From Bacteroidota bacterium (GTDB taxonomy: Bacteria; Bacteroidota; Bacteroidia; NORP154): DNA of 20,417 nucleotides. The position numbers and the translations under genes were made by a program. Shown in pieces: positions 15,701-20,417 of the stretch. Location of the stretch: the NCBI GenBank assembly GCA_002401055.1, contig NVRZ01000034.1, positions 1-20,417 on the forward strand, given 5' to 3'. The number at the start of each line of letters is the position of its first letter. The stretch's first letter is position 1. The notes beneath the pieces were generated by a model. The model saw nothing but the letters and a program-made list of their open reading frames with translations, was not told where the DNA came from and made no database searches.

Positions 15701-18523
15701 GGCATCTGTCACTTCAACTACGTATAATCCAATGCACAGGCCTGTGGCCGTAGCATTGGTTTGTGTTGCCAGATCATCCCACAGATAAGTATATGGGGCT
15801 GTTCCTCCTGAAACCACAAGTACCGTAGCTGTTCCATCACAATCTCCAAAACAACTTACATCTGTGCTGTCCATAGCTAATGTCATTACCGGCGTATTGC
15901 CTAAGTTAACAACCACTGTGTCAATGCATCCAGCTGCATCTGTAATTTCTACAGGATAGCTTCCGGCGCATAGCCCGGAAACACAATTTAGTGGAGAGGG
16001 AATAGTGAACCAGTTAATAGTATAAGGACTGGTTCCACCGGTTGGTGCCACACAGACCTGTCCGTCACAGACACCACAAGTAGCATCAGTAGTTGATTCG
16101 TTGGCGACAACGGGCGAAGGTTCGCTAATGACAACAAAGTCAACCAAAAAACAACCTCTGGCATCAGTAACTGTTACATTCCAGGTTCCAGGGCAGAGAC
16201 CCGTGGCAAGAAAGGTAGTTTGTCCAAGTGGGTCATCCCATATATAGGTATAAGGGAATGTACCGCCACTCGCAAATGCTGTACCTGTTCCATCACAAGC
16301 GCCATTGCATTGTACATCTGAGCTTCCGGTAAAGAGTGCCAATGCTATTGGTTCATCAGGGTTCACACAATCGCTAATTGTACAACCTGCACCATCGGTA
16401 ACCGTAACGCAGTAAGAAGGAGGTGAAGCTGGCACTGGACCAATAGAAGTTCCACCACTGCCAGTACTCCACAAATAGGTATAGGCCAGGGTTCCGCCAC
16501 TTACATTTGCGGTGGCCGTTGCATCATCTGCCCCAGTACATGAGACATTGGTGCTATCGACAGTTAATACCAGTGGAGGCGGTTCTCCAATTGTTAAACA
16601 GCCAGTTTCTGTACAGCCATTTGCGTCTGTAACGGTTACACAATACGCTCCTGCGCATAATCCCGTTGCAGTGGCGTTGGTTTGCGTGTCGGGGTCATCC
16701 CAGACATAAGTAAAAGGGGATGTTCCTCCAGAGGCAACATTAACAATTGCCTCACCGGTACATATTCCACCACAAGCGAGCGTAACGCTATCCATATTCA
16801 GCACCATGACAGGGATTGTGGTGATAGTGACACCGCCTGTAGTCGTACAACCACTTGCATCTGTTACTGTAACATTGGCTGCACCTACGCAAAGATTAAA
16901 AGCGGTATCTGTAGTTGACACGGGAGAGGGTTCATCCCATATATATGTATAAGCACCTGTTCCTCCCACTGGAACCGTCCATGCCTGTGCATTACAGGTT
17001 CCAAAGCAAGATTCATCAATTTGGAACATGCTGTTTGTGAGAGCTAGGGGTTGCGTTACATCAACGCATCCAAGAATTTGACAACCAACAGCATCGGTTA
17101 CCGTTACACAATAAGTTCCTGCGCTCAATCCTGTGGCTGTAGCATTGGTTTGTGTTCCGCCGTCATTCCATAAATAAGTATATAAACCAGTTCCTCCCGT
17201 AACGATTGCAATTGCCGAGCCATCACTATCTCCGTTACAAGACGGCTCGATACTATCGAGGTCCAGGGTAAGGGCGCTTGGTTCGTTTACTACTGTACAA
17301 TCAAAAGCCGGGCATCCATTTGCATCAGTAACTGTAACGCAATAAGGGCCTGAAGGCAGACCAATCGCGGGATTTGTTGTTTGTGAACCTAGGCCATCCC
17401 ATTGGAATGTGTAGGCACCTGTACCTCCAACTGGCGTGGCAATTGCAGTACCCGTAGAGTCGCCATTACACAACACATCCGTGCTATCTGCGCCTGTGGT
17501 TAATATTGGAGGAGCGAACACATCGAGACAACCCGTGGCCTGACAGCCGTTGGCATCAGTAACTGTAACGCAATAGGTACCAGCGCAAAGTCCTGCTGCA
17601 ACTGAATCTGTTTGAACCGGAGTGGTGTCCCAATTATAAGTGTAGGGTGTAGTTCCCCCTGTTACATCTGCACTAACAGTTCCATCGCAATCGCCACCGC
17701 AGGTTTCATCGGTTTTGCTCATGCTAAGGATCAGAGCTGGTGGGTCGATAAGTATAACTGTTCCTACATTAATACATCCATTAGCATCTGTAACGGTATC
17801 AGAATAAGTGCCCGCGCACAAACCTGAAAGAGCAGTTCCAGTACTTCCAGTGTTCCATAAATGAGTATAAGGCGAAGTTCCTCCAGAAGGAACCGATTCA
17901 GCTGTCCCATTACAACCTACGTTACAATCCGGATCAACACCTGTTACGTTTGCCAAAAGCGGAGGTGGTTGTCCTACCGTAATTGTTGTATCTCCGGTAC
18001 AACCCTTGCTATCTGTAATTAAAATAGTATTTGAACCCGCACAAAGAGCAACGGCGGTGGACGTTGTTTCACCACCAGTCCATAAATAAGTGTAACCTCC
18101 ATTTCCTCCTATTGGAAGAGCAGTAGCACTTCCGTCACAAACTCCAAAACAATTTGTTGTTGGCGAAGGAGGCGAAATGATTATACCAATTGCCGCGGGT
18201 TCCGTAATACTTATAGAAGCTGAAGTAAAGCCTCCGCAACCAAGATCTTCGACAATGACAGTGTAAGTACCAATACATAGATCAAAAATTGAATCTCCGG
18301 GCTCCCCAGCCCAAGGTCCACTAAGCCAATCATATACAAAAGGTCCGCAACCTCCACTCATGGTTGCTTTTATAGAACCGTCGCAAGAGTCTTTACATGA
18401 GGTGTTGTACCCGGTAAGAACCACGGTATGACCATTTGCAAATGATTCACCAACACCGATAAGGGTAGTTAGTCCCGCAGTAACCAATAGTAGAATCAAT
18501 ATGTATCTCAGCTTACCCTTCAA
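9713..18523 (-). CDS. Giant SprB-repeat surface protein with gliding-motility (type B) C-terminal sorting domain
   Basis: 2936 aa. The start is TTG (18521-18523). The upstream in-frame stop TAA lies only six codons away with no ATG or GTG between, and the next internal Met is far inside, so TTG is forced. The signal peptide is about 1-30 (ILILLLVTAGLTTLIGVGESFA). Residues ~31-2690 are 34 tandem SprB-type repeats of ~78 aa. Two Ig/PKD-like domains follow, each opening with AGPD (AGPDTTICQGD and DAGPDVQIAKGQ). The final ~93 residues are the gliding-motility-associated/CHU_C domain: DGITPNADGYNDVWEL, VYNRWGELIFE, LPVGTYYYVIKF. Type IX machinery exports such proteins to the cell surface. The role is probably adhesion or gliding as in SprB, inferred from repeats, CTD and the adjacent SprF-like gene. 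It is one unbroken frame of 8.8 kb with no frameshift. It is smaller than F. johnsoniae SprB but shares its architecture. Confidence 0.93.
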   Translation of the reverse strand: MKGKLRYILILLLVTAGLTTLIGVGESFANGHTVVLTGYNTSCKDSCDGSIKATMSGGCGPFVYDWLSGPWAGEPGDSIFDLCIGTYTVIVEDLGCGGFTSASISITEPAAIGIIISPPSPTTNCFGVCDGSATALPIGGNGGYTYLWTGGETTSTAVALCAGSNTILITDSKGCTGDTTITVGQPPPLLANVTGVDPDCNVGCNGTAESVPSGGTSPYTHLWNTGSTGTALSGLCAGTYSDTVTDANGCINVGTVILIDPPALILSMSKTDETCGGDCDGTVSADVTGGTTPYTYNWDTTPVQTDSVAAGLCAGTYCVTVTDANGCQATGCLDVFAPPILTTGADSTDVLCNGDSTGTAIATPVGGTGAYTFQWDGLGSQTTNPAIGLPSGPYCVTVTDANGCPAFDCTVVNEPSALTLDLDSIEPSCNGDSDGSAIAIVTGGTGLYTYLWNDGGTQTNATATGLSAGTYCVTVTDAVGCQILGCVDVTQPLALTNSMFQIDESCFGTCNAQAWTVPVGGTGAYTYIWDEPSPVSTTDTAFNLCVGAANVTVTDASGCTTTGGVTITTIPVMVLNMDSVTLACGGICTGEAIVNVASGGTSPFTYVWDDPDTQTNATATGLCAGAYCVTVTDANGCTETGCLTIGEPPPLVLTVDSTNVSCTGADDATATANVSGGTLAYTYLWSTGSGGTSIGPVPASPPSYCVTVTDGAGCTISDCVNPDEPIALALFTGSSDVQCNGACDGTGTAFASGGTFPYTYIWDDPLGQTTFLATGLCPGTWNVTVTDARGCFLVDFVVISEPSPVVANESTTDATCGVCDGQVCVAPTGGTSPYTINWFTIPSPLNCVSGLCAGSYPVEITDAAGCIDTVVVNLGNTPVMTLAMDSTDVSCFGDCDGTATVLVVSGGTAPYTYLWDDLATQTNATATGLCIGLYVVEVTDAGGCIQFDSIRVGGPIELLANLTVTDVLCAGDANGSICSSPSGGVGLYTFLWGDATTGSCRAALGPGTYFVTVTDASGCDTIVSGTVLDQTILTLATDSVDVLCNGDGTGMTIVIPSGGVPPYTYAWDDLGTQSTDTAFGLTAGTYCVTVTDANACINNLCITIDEPALIVLDSSQTNVSCFGGNDGTATAIVAGGIPGYIFAWNTVPSQTNATATGLTIGTYCVTVTDVNLCQDSSCVTITEPPLLTAPIVGFNLSCNGVCTGTGIVTPSGGTPPYVYIWDDPGAQTDSVATGLCAGTWNVTVTDANLCTATASILITEPPLLVLDSAKVDILCNGDATGQAIAIIAGGSPPYVIIWDDPGSQTTDTAFNLTAGTYCVTITDANFCMDSSCVTLTEPPPIDPGFNTDSATCGVCDGVARSVPTGGISSYTFDWLDTIPPQNSADTLDSLCAGVYQLEITDANGCIDTFSVGISNIGAPIIDSVDTVNVSCFGACDGSATVYVSGGTPPYTYLWNDPLTQTDSVATGLCAGTFICQITDGAGCILTVTVIITEPTQIISNMVITSIDCFGACNGAVSVSPTGGVPPYTYLWDDIGASTDSSLTGLCPDTLHVTITDFTGCSIIDSVIITEPAGALTVTIPDSTNISCFGLCDGDATVRATGGTPGYTYVWSGFPFQSDTVVTGLCAGLTKVVVTDANGCQDSVEVNIFEPSDLTSSITSDTNISCFGLCDGIAIVTPVGGTPGYTYNWFSAGSSTDSTVSVLCANTSDSVEVTDANGCQDTTVVSLTEPPLLTILITDSTSVSCNVACDGSVTGTPSGGTPPYTYSWNTSPVQTDSVAINICGGVADTVTVTDANGCTAIAIVTLAEPALLTASITDSTNINCNGLCDGTATVTPVGGTINYTYNWVSAGAQTDSVATGLCPGTIDTVVVTDSRGCFDTAFVSLTEPGSLTASIDSVNNISCFGLCNGVIYASASGGTTPYTYLWSNGDTVDSAVALCAGIAYFVTITDTNGCQDSIIGGTILTQPSEIVAIITDSTDVTCNSANGPCDGTATVSVSGGFPPYTYLWSTTNLQTDTMATGLCAGLIDTVWVTDSIGCTDTTALTLSEPPPIIITFTDSAYPSCNAVCDGMATINVVGGTPAYTYLWNDPSGQTDTIATGLCDGFATVLVTDSLGCFESDSIELIEPTPIVMSIVSQTSASCDSICDAMAVVSATGGTSPYTFTWSTGTVNDTATGLCASTYSITVTDGNGCTTVDTVVITGPAGLTSSITTITMISCFGLCDGSAMVTASGGVPPYTYAWQDTSIGAIGGNFDTIMNLCADSDYVAIIRDANNCLTMVPFIITEPAPLSVNICDTLNVACNLSCDGSATVCPSGGTPAFTYIWTDTLGQIVSTDSIADSLCAGIYRIDITDGNGCIAVDSLVVITQPDLLSCSFYDTVMTGCGADSAVGKVWVTGLGGTAPYSYAWNTTVLPPDTLDSAINLLAGNYNVTVTDINGCQSVCGVSITDTSDMAASITDSTMVSCFGLCDGEAIVTPTGSTSPYTYNWVDVTGTPILDFDSTANNLCTGLYRAIVESNAGCLRSIPIFITEPALLEATIIDSTGAMCNNDSNGTATVGVTGGSAPYTYAWTDTLGATIGTDSLLDSVIAGIYCVLVTDSNGCQDSICVTITQPNVLTVTDSITPATCSNTCDGIAVVTPAGGTAPFTYSWAQDSTNTSSTDTLCVDTFYVTVTDTNGCSIVDTVIITPSIVSVANAGPDTTICQGDTLTLSAGPAGTYDWYQDTIGTSLGSTQTISFIPSDSGFISYILVVGDSICSDTDTVVVYVIPVNVDAGPDVQIAKGQCVDLNGTVLNGTVFNWTPIATLNDPNIEDPEACPDETTTYYLTATNDSECPGTDSVTITVIPEIPDGITPNADGYNDVWELFILTNYPNCEVQVYNRWGELIFESPEGDMYVTKFDGTYNGKPLPVGTYYYVIKFNEDTDGILKETLTGPITIMR
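10451..18430 (-). repeat. 34 tandem SprB-type repeats, about 234 bp each
   Basis: Consensus per repeat: a Ca cysteine in DVSC, F/N-G-x-C-D-G-x-A, SGGTPPYTY-x-W-DD, QTD-x-VATGLCAGTY, VTVTDANGC, then V-x-I-x-EPP-x-L. All 34 keep the first Cys and the NGC Cys. 25 keep the CDG Cys plus GLC Cys. Nine (4, 5, 6, 8, 9, 14, 15, 17, 33) carry instead or in addition TYC plus a Cys five residues after NGC. The copies differ widely in synonymous codons, so there is no sign of recent homogenisation or slippage. Confidence 0.88.
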
Positions 18524-18817
18524 AATGTGTCTCGCGAATTATGCATCCCGTAATTTCCTGATTACGATTAATATTCAAATAAGTTACGTTTTGCACAATA
18601 CTAATTAATGTAAAATATTTCACAATAAGCGTTTATTTAGTCAAACAGATAGAAAATCTTGTCGTATCCCTATAATAGACGGCCAAATTGCTGTCTGGTT
18701 GCCAATTTCATTAATTTATCTCTTATCTGTACGGCGCTAAAAATAGTAAAATGAAAATACTCGTATTTAACTATTTTTGTAAGTAATTCACAATGTGCTC
18801 TTTAAAACTCTGTGCTC
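18524..18817. other. Divergent AT-rich intergenic region
   Basis: 294 bp between the oppositely oriented giant SprB-repeat gene and the DUF1028 gene; it must hold promoters for both. I found no RNA gene, hairpin terminator or ORF. A candidate Bacteroidota -7 box serves the plus strand (18772-18779). On the minus strand I could not find a good match to the TAnnTTTG box. Confidence 0.6.
18772..18779 (+). promoter_or_regulatory. Candidate Bacteroidota -7 promoter box
   Basis: TATTTTTG fits the TAnnTTTG -7 consensus of the Bacteroidota housekeeping sigma factor. Transcription from here would begin near 18785, about 30 nt ahead of the DUF1028 gene's ATG. No clear TTG -33 element lies at the expected distance upstream, so this is a moderate candidate in an AT-rich region where chance matches are common. 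Confidence 0.35.
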
Positions 18818-20041
18818 ATGAAAGCTGCCCTTTGTCTGTTTATTGCAATTGCGTTCATTAATGTCTATTCGTATTCGCAAGACACTTTTTCTATTGTGGC
18901 CGTAGACACGATTACAGGAGAAGTTGGTAGTGCGGGCGCTTCTTGCCTGCAGGATTCGGACATTACAGGAGGCGTTTTGATTATAAGTGATGTTCACCCG
19001 GGGAAGGGAGTCATCCATACCCAAGCATGGTACATCAACATAAATCAGATTAATGCTCGAAACCGCATGAATGCTGGAGATTCTCCTCAGCAAATTATAG
19101 ATTGGCTTATAGTCAATGATGCACAGGGGGATCCGTCTAAAAGACAATATGGTATTGTTGATATGGATGGCAATGGAAATCCAAGAACTGCAGCTTATAC
19201 TGGAGCGAGTGCTGATACGAATAAGAACCATATTTTAGGCCCTAACTATTCAATACAAGGAAATACACTTTTAAGCAATGATATTCTTGACTCCATGGAA
19301 GCTGGTTTTTTGAATACCAAAGGAAGCCTGGCACACAAGTTAATGGCTGCCTTACAGGGCGCAAATGTACCAGGGGCGGATTGGCGTTGCTTGGGAGAAG
19401 GGGTGTCTTCGCAATCTGCATTTTGTCGAGTGGCAGTGCCGGGAGATACCATGGGAACATATTGCATGGACTTAATTGTAGTGGAAACCCCTTGGGGAGC
19501 AGAGCCTATTGATTCAGTTCAGCTCTTGTTCGATGAGTATATGGCCAACTCGCCTCCGATTGCGCTCTTTGGATATTCCGCTACAGTGCTCACGGCTTAC
19601 TTTAATAATGTATCTGTCAATTCTAATCGTTGGGCCTGGGACTTCGGAGACGGAAGTTCATCTAATTTGCAAAATCCCAGCCATGTATATGATTCTTCGG
19701 GAACATTTTTAGTTTGTCTGACTGCTTATGATGATTGTGTTTCCAATACAGTTTGTGCAAGTGTACAGGTGTCGTCGGTAGGGCTAAACGAGAATACTAA
19801 GTACGAGAAAGTAAAGGTATTTCCTAATCCGGGTAGCGGAATGTACACGTTAACGCTAGATGTAGAACTTTTAGGTTGTACAATTAGTGTTTATGATGAG
19901 GCGGGCAAGAGGGTACATAAATTGGTGAAGATAAGTAGTCGCGACGTGTTGCTCGACCTCTCTCCATTTGCGAAGGGCGTTTATGACGTGAAGATTAATG
20001 GGGATAACATCGAAATCTCAAAAACGGTTATTTATCAATAA
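18818..20041 (+). CDS. Secreted DUF1028 (Ntn-hydrolase-like) protein with PKD and T9SS type A domains
   Basis: 407 aa from ATG 18818; a GTG two codons upstream is also in frame but the ATG gives a cleaner signal peptide (1-20, KAALCLFIAIAFINVYSYSQ). Residues 22-~240 are DUF1028, with the family opening TFSIVAVDTITGEVGSAGAS, then GGVLIISDVHPGKG, NRMNAGDSPQQIIDWL, KRQYGIVDMDGNG, YSIQGNTLLSNDILDSM and LMAALQGANVPGADWRC. The family is assigned to the Ntn-hydrolase fold; the substrate is unknown. Residues ~248-318 are a PKD domain with WAWDFGDGSSS. Residues ~330-407 are a type A sorting domain (VKVFPNPGSGMYTL to SKTVIYQ). The predicted product is therefore an extracellular or surface enzyme. It is the first gene of the plus-strand pair; the next gene starts 7 bp later. 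Confidence 0.88.
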   Translation: MKAALCLFIAIAFINVYSYSQDTFSIVAVDTITGEVGSAGASCLQDSDITGGVLIISDVHPGKGVIHTQAWYININQINARNRMNAGDSPQQIIDWLIVNDAQGDPSKRQYGIVDMDGNGNPRTAAYTGASADTNKNHILGPNYSIQGNTLLSNDILDSMEAGFLNTKGSLAHKLMAALQGANVPGADWRCLGEGVSSQSAFCRVAVPGDTMGTYCMDLIVVETPWGAEPIDSVQLLFDEYMANSPPIALFGYSATVLTAYFNNVSVNSNRWAWDFGDGSSSNLQNPSHVYDSSGTFLVCLTAYDDCVSNTVCASVQVSSVGLNENTKYEKVKVFPNPGSGMYTLTLDVELLGCTISVYDEAGKRVHKLVKISSRDVLLDLSPFAKGVYDVKINGDNIEISKTVIYQ

Positions 20042-20048
20042 AAATAGA

Positions 20049-20342
20049 ATGGAAGGAAGAACATCAGCCGGTTCTTTGGCTGTATCAACAGAAGTGGTTT
20101 TACCCAATGATACCAATGCGCTTGGTAATTTGATGGGCGGAAGATTGCTTCATTGGATGGATGTAAACACAGCTATTGCGGCTCACCGTCATTGCCGAAC
20201 AATAGTGGTCACTGCTGCCGTTAATAACGTGAGTTTTGGCTCGCCCATAAAGCTTGCTAGTATTGTGACATTAGAATCAAAAGTGAGCCGTGCTTTCACA
20301 ACTTCCATGGAGGTTTCTTTGGATGTTTATATTGAAGATTAG
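20049..20342 (+). CDS. Acyl-CoA thioesterase (hotdog fold), C-terminally truncated
   Basis: 97 aa from ATG 20049, 7 bp after the DUF1028 stop; the frame is open further upstream to 19998 but that would overlap the DUF1028 gene. The sequence has the cytosolic acyl-CoA hydrolase pattern: PNDTNALGNLMGGRLLHWMD (conserved Asn/Gly/Asp region, D38), AAHRHCRTIVVTAAVNNVSF, SPIKLASIVTL, TTSMEVSLDVYIED. Such enzymes hydrolyse acyl-CoA to free CoA and fatty acid. Members are normally about 130-170 aa; here a TAG follows VYIED directly, at the point where base composition changes abruptly. The truncation is therefore more likely a junction or assembly break than the native end. Confidence 0.82.
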   Translation: MEGRTSAGSLAVSTEVVLPNDTNALGNLMGGRLLHWMDVNTAIAAHRHCRTIVVTAAVNNVSFGSPIKLASIVTLESKVSRAFTTSMEVSLDVYIED

Positions 20343-20417
20343 GCACAACACTGCGGGCGGCCACGACGACCTCGCCGTCATCATTCGTCGTGGGAAGCCT
20401 GAGCCCGACTGGGGGAC
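20343..20417. other. GC-rich terminal segment, probably foreign or chimeric
   Basis: About two-thirds G+C (52 of the last 77 bases by hand count), against a low-to-moderate GC everywhere else. One plus-strand frame (from 20344) stays open to the window end with mostly G/C third positions and reads GGHDDLAVIIRRGKPEPDWG, a protein-like string. GGHDDLA resembles the C-terminal HDDL motif of phage large terminases, but the piece is too short to assign. Confidence 0.5.

Noticed and set aside
10240..17827. Many open frames of 60-113 codons on both strands opposite or overlapping the giant repeat gene, e.g. 11430-11735 (+) and 14664-15005 (+)
   Set aside because: They follow the ~234-bp coding repeat period and are low-complexity shadows (runs of V, S, T, P) of a single intact 2936-codon frame.
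9713..18523. CRISPR-like or satellite DNA because of the strong periodicity
   Set aside because: The period is a whole protein repeat (~78 codons), DNA identity between units is low, and the frame is uninterrupted; this is coding repetition.
18524..18817. Minus-strand promoter for the adhesin operon
   Set aside because: I looked for the TAnnTTTG box upstream of 18523 and found only partial matches (TTATTTG near 18575), not good enough to list.

Overview
The window comes from a Bacteroidota genome, most likely a flavobacterial or Cryomorphaceae-like lineage. Four proteins carry C-terminal type IX secretion (T9SS) sorting domains or a gliding-motility C-terminal domain. A PorP/SprF-family membrane protein sits directly behind a giant SprB-repeat protein. 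Ribosome-binding sites are weak and AT-rich, as is usual in the phylum. GC is low to moderate except for the last ~75 bp, which are sharply GC-rich and look like a junction with foreign DNA or an assembly chimera.

Layout. 1-414 (+) is the 3' end of alaS. 415-675 is a short accessory strip. It holds a 98-bp palindromic element with terminal inverted repeats, a decayed second copy of the alaS 3' end in the same frame as alaS, and two copies of a 30-bp palindrome. A long minus-strand block then runs from 18523 down to 676. In transcription order it holds: a 2936-aa secreted protein with 34 SprB-type repeats and a type B sorting domain; its PorP/SprF-like partner; adenine deaminase; a WG-repeat lipoprotein; a persulfide dioxygenase/rhodanese; an 852-aa secreted protein with a CxxCH motif, a Reeler-like domain and six SprB-type repeats; a 303-aa T9SS-secreted protein; and a small secreted lipocalin-like protein. 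Gaps are mostly 7-57 bp, so much of the block could be co-transcribed. A 294-bp AT-rich divergent intergenic region follows, then two plus-strand genes: a secreted DUF1028-PKD-T9SS protein and a truncated hotdog acyl-CoA thioesterase.

How the genes work together. The clearest functional unit is the giant repeat protein plus SprF-like pair (9713-18523 and 8776-9702, 10 bp apart). Its arrangement is that of SprB-SprF gliding/adhesin systems, where the SprF-like protein supports export or surface retention of its partner. The 852-aa protein uses the same repeat family but ends in a type A sorting domain, so one repeat module is delivered by two sorting signals. The metabolic genes (adenine salvage, persulfide oxidation) look like ordinary housekeeping neighbours.

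The strongest new observation is a cysteine code in the SprB-type repeats. Three cysteine pairs are present or absent together in every one of the 40 repeats I aligned by eye, which lets a disulfide map be read from sequence alone. The second is the alaS 3' end: an intact tail, then a structured element, then a divergent in-frame second tail, which looks like the scar of an insertion or replacement event.
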